From Annona cherimola (taxonomy: Eukaryota; Streptophyta; Magnoliopsida; Magnoliales; Annonaceae): a stretch of 64,000 bases of DNA. Of this stretch, positions 35,043-45,525 are shown in pieces. The notes beneath the pieces were generated by a model, which saw only the letters and a program-made list of their open reading frames with translations, was not told the origin of the DNA and did no database searches. The number at the start of each line of letters is the position of its first letter. Position 1 is the stretch's first letter. The position numbers were made by a program, and so were the translations under genes. The stretch lies in contig CM059972.1 of the NCBI GenBank assembly GCA_030490835.1, positions 94,721,137 to 94,785,136 of the forward strand. Reading direction: 5' to 3'.

Positions 35043-36591
35043 TTAGATAGAAAGTATTAACTGTAAGAAGACATTTTCTTTAGTCTCTAGAAAAGACTTA
35101 TTCATATTTATTATGATATTATTAACTCATTTTGATTTAAAGTTGAATTGAAGGATATAAAGATATTTTTATCTCAAACAAAATGTTAATATGATGCAAT
35201 CAATAAATTTCAAAATGAAAAGAAAACATTAGTATACAAATGAAAAAAAACCATATATAGAAACAAGATTCTTATTAATGATACTTAAAAAGGTTATCAT
35301 ATTCTTCGGATTCATAATAAACATTATTGATTAATGTCTATATTTGAAGTTGAGTAGGAGCAAGTTTATATTTCTGATTATATGGATGATAATTTTCTTG
35401 CTACTAATGGGTTGTCTATTATATAATGTTAAGAATTATTATTTTGATATAAGATATAAATTATACATCATGTGTTATAGAAATTGAAGTCTATTAAGAT
35501 AGATCTAACTAACTACTTATTTTTACAAAGTTTTTATATCGGTAAGGTCTTAGAAAGGTTTAATAAGACAAGTTGCTCATCTGGGAAGTGTCAATCTTTG
35601 AAGCTCATAATCCTAGTTTGCATATGAATTTGCAAAATAAAATTTATCTCATATATTTCTACACTTGGAAGTATGATGTATGCTCAAGTGTGTATTGGTC
35701 CTGATATTAGCTATAAAATGAGATTACTTGTGAGATATTAACGCGATCCAATAGTAGAATATTGGAATAAATAAAGAAAATAAGATTATATTTCTAAGAA
35801 TTTAAAGATTATAAGCTCACGTAAGGCACTATTGACTAATTAGAGGTGGTTAATTGTATATTCAGAATTTTTACTGATATTAATTATCAATCTTATCTGC
35901 ATTATAGTTAATGAAATTTATCGAAATGTTTAAAGTTATACCCTTGAGATTTATAGCAATTCTTATGCAGTTTGTTTCTCCAATTACATATAATTTAGTA
36001 TATCGATATTATATACTTGTCAATATAAGAAAGGATCGATAATCATCTTAAATCGATTAGTTTTGCTTGTAGTACCGATATGATGTTGATCCCATGACTA
36101 AGCGCTTTTGAGCCTAAAATTTTCTCGAGACATATAAAAGATATGAATTCTATTACACGGGATAATTAAGAATGTAATCGATATTTTGAAATCTCATATG
36201 TAATGATTATTATTATTGTTTTTCTCTAATTTTTATTGTATTTTGTTAACTGTTAATGTGTGGTTGAAACAGAAGGATTTGTCTCTGTGACATTAAAGTG
36301 GACATTATTGTAAATATACCACATTATTGCAAATCTACGATTAAGAATTTGATTAAGTGAGTTTGATAATATCATGATGCATTGAAGGAAATGTGCAAAT
36401 ATTGCATATAACCGTCATGATCTGTATTAATAGATTTTCTTAATTTAAGTATAAATGTTGAATTGCATATTCATTGACTAGACATGTCTTTTAAACGAGT
36501 GCACTCATTCGAAAATTTTCAAATGCTGAATCTAGCAATTTTATTTTATATAGAAATTTTTTTAATATATATTAGGCGAAGTGGAAAAATG

Positions 36592-36937
36592 TTGTAAGAT
36601 CTATTAGATCTTCTAAGATCCTATAAGGTGGCCTAATATAATATAATCTTAAGATTCTGCATAAAAGTGATAGCTCAGCATATTTTGAAATATGGTAATT
36701 TCTTAAATGGTTGATTCTTTTTCTATTTGACATGATGGGAAAGTTCCATATAAGTATGGAAGTCTGGGTCCCTCCTACACAATTTTCACTGGTGGTTTGC
36801 CTATCGACTGTTGGTATTATGAGGAGAAAGTTCTCTAGGATAAGACTCTGTACTCAGTAAGATTGTTCATGTTACTTTACATGGAATCTATGACATTGAT
36901 GGATTCATGTACACTTCCACATTACTCAAATCCAACA
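36592..36937 (+). repeat. 3' LTR of the decayed copia element
   Basis: 346 bp; lacks about 12 bases near its start relative to the 5' copy. A purine-rich GAAGTGGAAAAA (36580-36591) immediately before it is the likely polypurine tract. Confidence 0.87.
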
Positions 36938-36942
36938 ATATC

Positions 36943-37665
36943 TAGCTCTCTTTCCCACAAATTGCAACCTTCGATCTCTTGATTTTTCGATGAAGGGAGA
37001 ATTCTCAGGTAAGTCTACAATTGCATTACAATGACGTCATCAAATTTTTAGAGTAGTGGGTTTGGTGGGAAAATTCCTCTTGAAATTGGAAATCTCTCTA
37101 AGAAATAATAAGATATCGAGTGAGATATTGGAAGAGCTTCTCAACTGCATGAACCTTTTACTCTTAGACCGAGACTAAAATGGATTCGAAGGTGACATTT
37201 AAAAGATCTTCGACTGGTTAGAGCAAGTGGAATTCTTGATCCTTAGTGGGAATTCATACATGGGAAACATAATTAAATCTAGAATTCAAAAATTTCCCAA
37301 TATCATCTGCTTAAACATTAGTTATAATCAATTCTTGGGCCAACTGCCTGTCAAAATCTCTCAAATGGCATCTCTCAAGTTCTTTATCCTCGCTAACAAT
37401 CACTTCAACGGGACCATCCCGCTGTAATTCGGCAAGCTTTCTAACCTGCAAGAGCTCGATCTATCGTCCAACTAATTGACCGGCACAATCCCGTAAACAA
37501 CCGGAAACATGACCTCATTTCTGCAGTTGATGCTCTCCTAGAATAGGCTCACCGACACACTCCCAAGAGAGATTGGCAATTGTAGCAATCTACTATAACC
37601 TCACAAACAACAATTTCGTCAATAAGATTTCAAAAGAGATTTTGAGTATTAACAGGATGATGATG
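36943..37665 (+). pseudogene. LRR receptor-kinase ectodomain remnant, 3' part
   Basis: Resumes directly after the copia TSD and continues the LRR series: EFLILSGNSYMG, NISYNQFLGQLPVKISQM, SLKFFILANNHFNG, then NLQELDLSSN and a further repeat, with several in-frame stops (for example near 37177, 37424, 37472). It ends about 37665 where transposon-end sequence begins. Together the two parts hold roughly 1.3 kb of ectodomain with no kinase. Confidence 0.78.
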
Positions 37666-37679
37666 ATATTGTGACGGTA

Positions 37680-38225
37680 CAGTAGGTATTCTTGTCATTG
37701 TAAACGACTTAAAAGGACATTTCTTACAGCGTGAGGCGATAGGATTTAAAATGCACAAACTAAATCGTTATAGAGTATAATATGCTGATACCAAAACTTC
37801 AGGATTTAAAATGTTAATACACAAAGTTAAAGGGTTTATAACACAAATTTTCCCGCTGAGACATGTTAAACTTTTCTGTAAAATGACAATAATATCCTTT
37901 AACCTAAATGATAAACTTACAATTTTTTCAAATATTGTATACACATTTACTATTTCATTATTTTATATATTTTTACATATAATATTATTTTATTTTTTTG
38001 GTAATACGCTTATAATATTTTCAAAAACTGTAAGCTTATTACTTGAGTTAAAGGATATTATCATTATTTTATAGAAAATTTTAATGGTGTCTCAATGAAA
38101 GGGAACACACTTACAATTTTATGCAAATTTTATAGGTATATTTATAATTTCAGTAAAGTTAAGGACATAAATGCAATATTGGTCAAACCTAGTAGTCATA
38201 TTTGCAAAAATTATTTTTACAAATA
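37680..38225 (-). repeat. Right inverted repeat with an internal hairpin
   Basis: Besides matching 28855-29160 in inverse, it contains its own foldback: 37880-37935 ('aatatcctttaacctaaatgataaacttacaatttt') pairs with 38020-38080. This explains why it is longer than the left repeat. Confidence 0.55.
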
Positions 38226-38283
38226 AAGTAGAGATAGGGTACACCAAAACCAAACTAAATCAAGCAAAGTTGTACCCCTTAGG

Positions 38284-40019
38284 TGTTGGTCCCGAGTTGA
38301 TGGCTAAACCCAAGAGGGGAGGGGTGAATTGGGTTCTTTAAAATTTCTTTGGTAAACTCAAAGATTTTAACCCCTTGAAAAAGTTAATCCCCTTTTTAAG
38401 CGAATGGAGAGCAAATAAGATAAAGCAGTAAAAATAAGTATAACACAAGATTTATAGTGGTTCGGGCAAACCTTCCCTACTCCACTCTTCCAAGCTCACA
38501 CTCCGTTGTGACTTGGGTTCCACTATGTATTCCAAGAATACACTTAGAGTCACCGCTCTCTTCTAGATTCAAAGCTCTAGGGGGCATACACAACTAGAGC
38601 CACTTGCTCTCTTCTAGATTCAAAGCTCTAGGGGGCATATACAACTAGAGCCACTTGCTCTCTTCTAGATTCAAAGCTCTAGGGGGCATATACAATCACT
38701 TGCACAAGTAGGTGATGAGTCTCACTCCAATCACACCCTACTTTGCATATACTTGATCTTAGCTACCCAAGCTAAATCAAGATTTATACAACCAAATAAA
38801 GAAATGAATAAAAACTACACTTTACAGATTTGTGTAGGCAGTTTTGAGCTCGAGGAAGAAATCAAATGTAGCTTGAATGATGATTGTTGAAGCAACTTGC
38901 AGTTTGAAGCTCTTTCTTCCTTTGAAACACCCAAATATGGAGAAAAGGTATTTGAAAGTCTTTCTTGCACTTCTTTTCTCTCTTTGATCTTTAGAGTAGT
39001 GTCTCTTGTTGTTTCTCACGTTCATTTGAATGTCCTTTTATAGATTGAGGAAAATATGAACGTTGTAGAAGTGGTTGGCGTGCAATAAATGAACTCCAAC
39101 GTTCAAAAATTTGACCGTTATTCTCCAAGTCTGAGATGAAGTCGACTTGGCCTGCGACTTGGCTTCCAAGTCGCACATGGAGTCGACTTGGCCTGCGACT
39201 TGGGTTCTTCAGAAACTCAAGTCTGAGACTTGGGTCGACTTGGCTTTCAGACTTCAACTCAAGTCGATCCTGAAGTCGACTTGGGTTGCGACTTGGCTTG
39301 GTCTATTGCAGAAACGCCTTGATCTTCTTGAAATGTCTTGAATCTTGCAAACCATTTGAAAGCTTTGAGTTCTTACACAATATATGTATGTTCCTTGCTT
39401 TGCTTTGGACTCACTTGGTCTTTACTCCATTTGGAAGCTAGCTTGAAGATTTGCTTTGAGCTTGATAGACTTGATTTGAATGTAGAACATGATTCTTAAC
39501 TTTGAAATTGACTCATTTGTTTTTCATCTTGATTCCTTGGACTTGAGTGATAAATCCTCTTGAATATCTTTAAAAACTGCATCTTTGAAAGTTTGAACAT
39601 CTCAAGTCGTGGATGGAGTCGACCTGGCCTGCGACTTCACCCAAGTCGCACCTGGAGTCGACTTCGTTTACGACTTCGTTATGTTCGTTTTCACTTTTCA
39701 GCTCTGGATACTCCAAGTCGATGCTGGAGTCGACTTCGTCTGCGACTTGACTTCCCAAGTCGCAAGTGGAGTCGATTTGACCTGCGACTTCACCTGTTGC
39801 CTTTTGGGATTCATTCTCAAGTCGATATTTGAGTCGACTTTGGGATCGAATTCACCCAAGTCGAAGTCCAAGTCGACTTGGAGATCGACTTGACCTCTTT
39901 GCTTTCCTTAAACATTTGTCAAACATGTTAGTACTCTTTATATACTCAAATAAGTTCTTGTTAATCATCAAAACTCAGTCTTTGGTCAATTTAAATTATT
40001 TTGAACATTGTTTCCAACA
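38284..40019 (-). repeat. 3' LTR of the Sirevirus
   Basis: 1736 bp, plus-strand TGTTGGTC..TCCAACA. It contains a three-copy 51-bp repeat (38555-38705), a TATA-like box on the minus strand (CTATAAAAGG, 39034-39043) and two clusters of GTCGAC-centred motifs (39130-39300, 39600-39900), which lie upstream of the TATA box in the U3 part. Confidence 0.95.
38555..38705. repeat. Three-copy 51-bp repeat in the LTR
   Basis: Unit GCTCTCTTCTAGATTCAAAG.. starts at 38555, 38606 and 38657. The same array is at 47613-47763 in the other LTR. It is downstream of the TATA box, so it would be in R/U5. Confidence 0.88.
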
Positions 40020-40020
40020 A

Positions 40021-40034
40021 TCTCCCCCTTTTTG
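40021..40034 (-). promoter_or_regulatory. Polypurine tract of the Sirevirus
   Basis: The minus strand reads AAAAAGGGGGAGA right next to the 3' LTR, the plus-strand primer for reverse transcription. A second copy (minus AAAAAGGGGGAGG) is at about 40371-40384, in the same wider context 'tttttg(at)gatt'/'tttttgtcaatcatt'. Confidence 0.85.
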
Positions 40035-40388
40035 ATGATTGACAAAACTTCATTTGAGTTGATACCTTTCAAGCATTAATCATGTTCATATGCCTTTTGA
40101 AAAACAGAGCTTTTTGAATACCTTTCAAGTAAATCATGTTGAATACTTTATTAATCATTAAGAGTACTTTGTATTGTAATCATTGATCAAATATATCATT
40201 CATTCAAACTCTATATCAAACATATATCAATCATAAACCAGTTATCATATCAAACATCATTTCATATATATGAAGTTTCATTACAGAATACAATGAAGCA
40301 TAAATGAAACTATCCTAGATACAAACTACCCAACCCAAAAGTAAAAACACACTCAAATCTAACCTATCTTCCTCCCCCTTTTTGTCAA

Positions 40389-41966
40389 TCATTCAAAAAT
40401 TACCAAAGACTTGGTAAATTGAAATTGAGAGATGGGATATGGAATAGGTTTGATGGGACAATGATGGGCCGAGGAGTAAACAAGAGAAGCGTGATCGGGA
40501 GTTGCCTCTCTATGAACTGAACCCGACTCGTAGGGATCGAGTTCAGGCATGGGTCTCTTTTTATGATGGCCTGAGGCAAGATGATAGCGGATATGTCGCA
40601 TTTCCCGCTCGATTATATCTTGTCGGGAATGCATATCTTCAAGTGCATTAAGGACACCGGTGACAAGACTTGTCATCCGGTTTTCTTGTTGTCCCATTTC
40701 AGCCCTCATGGCTATGATTTCATCTTTCAAATCCTTTAGGGTGACCTCCTCAGAAGAGGTTGGAGGCACCCGTTCTCTTGCAGCGGATCCTTGTGGGGAG
40801 TAGGAGCCGTGGGATTGAGGCGATGGTGGCTCTTCTGGAGCAGCCGGTGCCTCGGGAGGTTGCTCCCCCTCAGCTTGTGCTTGGTCCTCTTGATGCTCTT
40901 CTTCTGAAGCGTCATGCCTTAGTTCAAGCAAATTGATCTTCATTCTTTGTATGAGAGCTTTATTTATGGCATTTGTGGATTTGAGCACTTCGAAAGGCTC
41001 GCCTTCAATATCCACTTTGAAGAATTCTAAAATCTTTGTAATCCATGTGCCATAGGGAAGGACTCCTCGTGGGTTGTCCTTTCTATTTGCCAAGGCTTCT
41101 AGAAATAATTTGGGTATGCTCACTTTGACCCTGTTGGCCACTTTCCATAGTATCCCAGCTTCCTGTGGATTCAATTGATTTCTTCCACCGCCCTTTGGGT
41201 AGATGCAGTGGGCAATGAGAAGCCTTAGTACCCGTAGCCTAGGTGACAAATCCATATACCGAAGGAATTTGATTCCCGGATGGTACTTGTTGCTCCGGGT
41301 GAGCTGATTATACATTTGATCTATAGTGAGATCTTCTGGAATAGGCTCATCCTCATACGGGACTCCAAGTATGTGTCCTAAATGACTCATTACTTCAGTT
41401 GGTCCTGCAACTATCCCGATTCCAAGATCCATTTCGACTCCTTTGACGAATGTTCCAAAGTATTCTTCATCCCAAAGATAATAAAACATTCGAGTAAGAT
41501 CTGGATAGACCCTTTCGTCTTCCTTTAGCAAATTGGTCCATCCTTGAAAATCCAATAGATCTTCTATGTCGGATCCATATTCTTTCAAGAAATTGAAATC
41601 TATGATCTTGGGTATGAATACCTTCCGTTCGTAGAACTTTTTGTAGAATCGGCTATGTTGGAGCTCGGTTTTGAAGTAGGTAGTGGGCATCTTCAATACT
41701 TGGGCTTTCCCAGCTGCAGTGCCCCTTCTGCTTGTCCCGGATTGTGTGCTCTGTGAGGTTTGTTGATTTTCCGACCTGGGTGCTTGATCAGATGATTGAG
41801 TGGAGGTTTGGAATCGAACCCGTTTACCCGTCGAAGTTGAGGGTTCTTCTCGAACCCGTTTTGCAGGTGTCCTAGCTCTCCTAGGGACTTCTTCCTCAGT
41901 GTGAGATGTGGGAGGTCTAGGCACAGGCTTTTTTGATGGTTTGGAGACGGCTTTCTTCGGGGCCAT
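40389..41966 (-). CDS. Extra ORF downstream of pol, 525 aa (plant transposon-associated domain)
   Basis: An intact 525-aa ORF in sense with pol. Residues 1-90 are basic, Pro/Ser/Thr-rich and probably disordered. About 100-330 form a globular region opening FYKKFYERKVFIPKIIDF and containing LLDFQGW, YPDLTRMFYYL and HCIYPKGGGRNQLNPQEAG, which I recognise as the 'putative plant transposon protein' domain common in plant retroelements. About 340-400 is acidic Gln/Glu/Pro-rich. About 405-470 is a predicted coiled coil (LKDLKDEIIAMRAEMGQQ). It sits where other Sireviruses have an env-like gene, but no signal peptide or membrane segment is seen, so 'envelope' is not supported. Its role is unknown. 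Confidence 0.8.
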   Translation of the reverse strand: MAPKKAVSKPSKKPVPRPPTSHTEEEVPRRARTPAKRVREEPSTSTGKRVRFQTSTQSSDQAPRSENQQTSQSTQSGTSRRGTAAGKAQVLKMPTTYFKTELQHSRFYKKFYERKVFIPKIIDFNFLKEYGSDIEDLLDFQGWTNLLKEDERVYPDLTRMFYYLWDEEYFGTFVKGVEMDLGIGIVAGPTEVMSHLGHILGVPYEDEPIPEDLTIDQMYNQLTRSNKYHPGIKFLRYMDLSPRLRVLRLLIAHCIYPKGGGRNQLNPQEAGILWKVANRVKVSIPKLFLEALANRKDNPRGVLPYGTWITKILEFFKVDIEGEPFEVLKSTNAINKALIQRMKINLLELRHDASEEEHQEDQAQAEGEQPPEAPAAPEEPPSPQSHGSYSPQGSAARERVPPTSSEEVTLKDLKDEIIAMRAEMGQQENRMTSLVTGVLNALEDMHSRQDIIEREMRHIRYHLASGHHKKRPMPELDPYESGSVHREATPDHASLVYSSAHHCPIKPIPYPISQFQFTKSLVIFE

Positions 41967-41999
41967 TGAGATGGGAGTTTTGGAGTTTGGAATTTTGAG

Positions 42000-42420
42000 A
42001 ATGGGACTTGAAAGGAATGGTGAATAAAACTGGAAAGAGAGAAAGGGATTTGCCGGAAAAGTTTTGCCGGAGATGGAAGAAGAAATTGCCGAAGAAAAGA
42101 CTGTCGCCGGAGATGGAGAAATAGGGAGATTCGCCGGAGGAGAAGAGAAAAAACAGAGAGGCCGGAAAAAATGAGAAAGAAAGAAGAGAGGAGAGAAGAA
42201 AAAGAGAAGGAATTCCCGGAATTCGGACGGTCGCGCGCGCGGAGTCGACTTGCCCTAGGCGAAGTCGACTTCGGTCCTTCTGGAGTCGACTTCGCCTGGA
42301 GGCGGAGTCGACTTCGACCCTAGTGGAGTCGACTTCGCTTCTGAAGCGGAGTCGACCTGGCGTCCCTGGAGTCGACTTGACTCATCGACTTGACATTTTC
42401 AAATTTAATTTTCTTATGTA
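42000..42420. promoter_or_regulatory. Spacer before the extra ORF with LTR-type GTCGAC motifs
   Basis: Between the pol stop (42427) and the ATG of the extra ORF (41966). It contains at least eight GAGTCGAC(T/C)T units (42241-42385), the same motif that fills the U3 part of the LTR, followed toward the ORF by a purine-rich (plus strand) 'gccggagatgg' repeat that reads CT-rich on the coding strand, like a 5' leader. It could be an internal promoter for the extra ORF. This is inference. Confidence 0.4.
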
Positions 42421-42426
42421 TCTTTC

Positions 42427-45400
42427 CTAGTTAAGCTCTATCATCCCCATATCATTCCTAATCTTATAAAATGAATCTTTGGCTAGAGGTTTGGTAAAGA
42501 TATCAGCAATTTGGTCTTCTGTTTTCACATATTCTAAGCATACATCATGATTTTTAACATGTTCACGAATAAAATGATGTCTCACATCAATATGTTTGGT
42601 TTTAGAATGCAATACAGGATTTTTAGTCAAACAAATTGCACTTGTATTATCACATCTAATTGGAATATCAACATATTCAATACCATAATCCTTTAATTGT
42701 TGTTTCATCCAAAGTAGTTGGGCGCAACAACTACCGGCGGCTATGTATTCGGCTTCCGCAGTAGATAGTGCAACACTTGTTTGTTTTCTTGAATGCCATG
42801 AAACTAGCATATGTCCAAGAAATTGACAAGTTCCACTAGTACTTTTTCTATCTACTTTATATCCGGCAAAGTCTGCATCCGAATAGTCGATTAGATCAAA
42901 GAGTGACCCCTTTGGATACCATAGTCCAAGGTTTGTAGTTTTCATCAAATATTTAAAAATTCTTTTTACAGCAAGTAGATGTAATTCTTTGGGACATGCT
43001 TGAAATCTAGAGCACATACAAACACTAAATAAGATATCGTGTCTAGAAGCAGTTAAATAAAGCAAAGATCCTATCATGCTCCTATAAAGCCTTTGATCGA
43101 TACTTTTACCGTTTTCATCCGTGTCGATTTTGATTGTTGAGCTCATTGGAGTGTTTGCCCCTTTGCTATTCTGCATTCCAAATTTCTTGAGCATCTCTTT
43201 GACATACTTGGACTGGTTCAGAAATATTCCTTCACTTTGTTGCTTGATTTGTAGTCCAAGGAAGAAATTTAATTCTCCCATCATGCTCATTTCGAACTCG
43301 CTCTGCATTATCTTAGAAAATTCTTGATAAAGATTTTCATTAGTAGCACCGAATATTATGTCATCCACATAAATCTGTACAATTAAAATATTGCTATTTT
43401 TATATTTGATGAACAAAGTAGTGTCAACTTTCCCTCTTTGAAATTCATGATCAATCAAAAATTTGTTCAACCTTTCATACCAAGCTCTTGGAGCTTGTTT
43501 TAATCCATATAGTGCTTTGGTCAATTTATACACATATTTTGATTGATCCTTATCTTCAAAACCAGGGGGTTGTTCAACATATACTTCTTCATTCAAATAG
43601 TCATTCAAAAATGCACTCTTCACATCCATTTGGAACAATTTGAAATTCATGTGTGAAGCGAATGCTAATAAGATACGTATGGCTTCTAATCTAGCCACGG
43701 GTGCATATGATTCTTCAAAATCAATTCCTTCTTCTTGGGAATACTCTTTGGCTACTAATCTTGCCTTGTTTCTAATTACAAGACCGCTTTCGTCTAATTT
43801 GTTCCTAAATACCCAGTTTGTACCAATGACTGTATGATTGTTTGGTCTAGGAACTAAATGCCATACATTGTTTCTTTCGAATTGATTTAGCTCTTCTTGC
43901 ATTGAAATAACCCAATTTTCATCATTAAGAGCTTGTTCAATGGTGTTTGGTTCAATTTTCGATACAAACGCATATTGGCCATAAACGTTTTGTTTTGATC
44001 TTCTAGTTTTTACTCCTTCATATATGTTTCCAATAACTTGTTCAATTGGATGGGCATTTTTGAACTTTAAATCAGTTGGAGGTTTGTAAGAGTCATTACC
44101 TTCACTTACCTCTTCCTCCTCTGGATTTTCTGGCTTGAGCTCGAGTTCCTTTGGTTGTTCTTTGCTTTTTGTCTCATCTGCATCACTTAGTTCATCCTCC
44201 TTTCTCGGACTTTCGTTAATTTCATCAAATACAACATGTATGGATTCTTCTACGACTTGGTTTCGTTTGTTGAATACTCTATATGCTTTGCTATTTGATG
44301 AATAACCAAGGAATATAGCCTCATCACTTTTGGCATCTAATTTTCCCAAGTTGGCTTTTCCATTGTTCAAAACATAACATGTACATCCAAAAGCATGAAA
44401 ATAAGATATATTTGGTTTTCTTCCTTTCCATAGTTCATATGGGGTCTTTTTCAAGATTGCTCGAATGGTAACTCGGTTCAAAACATGACAAGCTGTACTC
44501 ACAGCTTCACCCCAAAATTTCTTGGATAGATTGCTCTCATTTAGCATAGTTCTAGCCATCTCTTGTATAGTTCTATTTTTCCTTTCTACTACTCCATTTT
44601 GTTGTGGAGTTCTTGGTGCAGAAAATGTGTGGTGAATTTCTTTTTCATTGCAAAATTCCATGAATCGTTTGTTTTCGAATTCGCCACCATGATCGCTTCT
44701 TATGGTCACAATAGTACTTTGTTTTTCATTTTGCACCAAATTTACAAAAGTTGCAAACATAGAGAAGGCTTCATCTTTACTAGCTAAGAGAATTATCCAT
44801 GTGAATCTTGAAAAATCATCAACTATGACAAATACATATTTCTTTCCACCAATGGTTAGAATGTCGGATGGCCCGTATAGATCCATATGTAGCAATTCAA
44901 GTGGCTTAGCGGTGGAAATTTCCTTTTTGGTAGAGAAAGGCATCTTGGGTTGTTTTGATAATTGACATGCCTTGCAAATCTTGTCTTTGTCATATTTCAA
45001 TTTTGGTAATCCTTCTACCAAATTCTTTTTCCATAGAGTCTTTATATTTCCCATGTTTACATGTCCAAGCCTTTTATGCCAAACCCATGGATCATTATCA
45101 ATGGCCATAAGACATTGACCATTCAATTCATCAAGTGAAACCAAATAAACATTTCCATGTCTTTTACCACTAAACATGATATGTTCTCCATCAAATACAT
45201 TACATATAGATGATTCAAACACAACTTTATATCCTTTATCACATAATTGGCTAATACTCATTAAATTGTGTTTGAGTCCTTCAACAAATAAACCATCTTC
45301 CATGCATGCATTTGAGGTACTAAGTATATTTCCTTTACCTTTAATTTTACCTTTTTCATTATTTCCAAAGGCAACCATTCCATCGTTGCAAGGCTTAAGT

Positions 45401-45453
45401 TTATGAAACAAACTTCTTTCACCGGTCATATGTCTTGAACAACCGCTATCCAT
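42427..45453 (-). CDS. Sirevirus Pol (protease-integrase-RT-RNase H), 1008 codons open
   Basis: Order along the protein: aspartic protease motif [10 protein letters not shown] at residue 2; GAG pre-integrase zinc region ([15 protein letters not shown]); integrase core with [19 protein letters not shown] and [12 protein letters not shown] giving the D,D,E triad; reverse transcriptase with [11 protein letters not shown] and the catalytic YVDDIIFG; RNase H with [16 protein letters not shown] and the end motif HHFIREHV. No stop interrupts it. The ATG at 45453 is probably not the true start: the same frame is open upstream for at least 24 codons (KEKANNEWF immediately before), so Pol is normally made as part of Gag-Pol. 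All catalytic residues look intact. Confidence 0.93.
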   Translation of the reverse strand: MDSGCSRHMTGERSLFHKLKPCNDGMVAFGNNEKGKIKGKGNILSTSNACMEDGLFVEGLKHNLMSISQLCDKGYKVVFESSICNVFDGEHIMFSGKRHGNVYLVSLDELNGQCLMAIDNDPWVWHKRLGHVNMGNIKTLWKKNLVEGLPKLKYDKDKICKACQLSKQPKMPFSTKKEISTAKPLELLHMDLYGPSDILTIGGKKYVFVIVDDFSRFTWIILLASKDEAFSMFATFVNLVQNEKQSTIVTIRSDHGGEFENKRFMEFCNEKEIHHTFSAPRTPQQNGVVERKNRTIQEMARTMLNESNLSKKFWGEAVSTACHVLNRVTIRAILKKTPYELWKGRKPNISYFHAFGCTCYVLNNGKANLGKLDAKSDEAIFLGYSSNSKAYRVFNKRNQVVEESIHVVFDEINESPRKEDELSDADETKSKEQPKELELKPENPEEEEVSEGNDSYKPPTDLKFKNAHPIEQVIGNIYEGVKTRRSKQNVYGQYAFVSKIEPNTIEQALNDENWVISMQEELNQFERNNVWHLVPRPNNHTVIGTNWVFRNKLDESGLVIRNKARLVAKEYSQEEGIDFEESYAPVARLEAIRILLAFASHMNFKLFQMDVKSAFLNDYLNEEVYVEQPPGFEDKDQSKYVYKLTKALYGLKQAPRAWYERLNKFLIDHEFQRGKVDTTLFIKYKNSNILIVQIYVDDIIFGATNENLYQEFSKIMQSEFEMSMMGELNFFLGLQIKQQSEGIFLNQSKYVKEMLKKFGMQNSKGANTPMSSTIKIDTDENGKSIDQRLYRSMIGSLLYLTASRHDILFSVCMCSRFQACPKELHLLAVKRIFKYLMKTTNLGLWYPKGSLFDLIDYSDADFAGYKVDRKSTSGTCQFLGHMLVSWHSRKQTSVALSTAEAEYIAAGSCCAQLLWMKQQLKDYGIEYVDIPIRCDNTSAICLTKNPVLHSKTKHIDVRHHFIREHVKNHDVCLEYVKTEDQIADIFTKPLAKDSFYKIRNDMGMIELN

Positions 45454-45525
45454 GAACCATTCATTGTTTGCCTTTTCCTTAAAACATGTCTGAAAAATAA
45501 GGAAATAAATCTTATCTTTTTGGTA
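45454..45525 (-). other. Gag-to-Pol frame change
   Basis: The gag-side frame ends ..KWVPKR then TAA at 45512-45514. The pol frame, one base further on, is open through the same stretch and joins the protease. The overlap contains an A-rich run (CCAAAAAGATAA). Either a single-base indel has broken Gag-Pol, or a frameshift is used to make Pol. One copy cannot decide. Confidence 0.6.

Larger units (their letters stand above)
29814..36937 (+). mobile_element. Decayed Ty1/copia element, 7.1 kb
   Basis: It has LTRs of 360 bp (29814-30173) and 346 bp (36592-36937), both starting TGTT and ending CCAACA, and the 5-bp TSD ATATC (29809-29813 and 36938-36942). A tRNA-iMet primer site follows the first LTR. 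By eye the LTRs are roughly 85-88% identical, so the insertion is old. Coding remnants: a gag-like stretch near 33100-33330 (FFDLIEEQFDRL on a broken frame), the integrase-RT linker NRLKRSRRVKRPISLDDY near 34450, and MYAQVCIGPDISYKM near 35670, the junction of RT and RNase H. Stops are everywhere. A MITE sits inside. Confidence 0.88.
28850..38228. mobile_element. Inverted-repeat-bounded element carrying an LRR-kinase fragment
   Basis: 28855-29160 and 37680-38225 are diverged inverted repeats: 'tttttgcaactata', 'gtttgactaatattgcatctgtatcctta' on the left match the complement of 38160-38215 on the right, and 'cattttaaacc' motifs occur towards both inner edges. Between them lies a decayed LRR receptor-kinase ectodomain, itself split by a copia element. 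Long diverged TIRs plus a captured gene suggest an old Pack-MULE-like element. A 9-bp TSD could not be identified, so class and exact ends are tentative. Confidence 0.5.

Noticed and set aside
38822..39893. Several 60-94-codon ORFs in the LTR, repeated at 47880-48951
   Set aside because: They are translations of the GTCGAC-motif lattice and lie in the U3/R parts of the LTR on both strands. Their duplication reflects the LTR pair and not a gene family.
40389..41966. Envelope gene of a copia-type element
   Set aside because: Position fits, but no signal peptide, transmembrane helix or fusion-like segment is visible in the translation. Described as an extra ORF instead.
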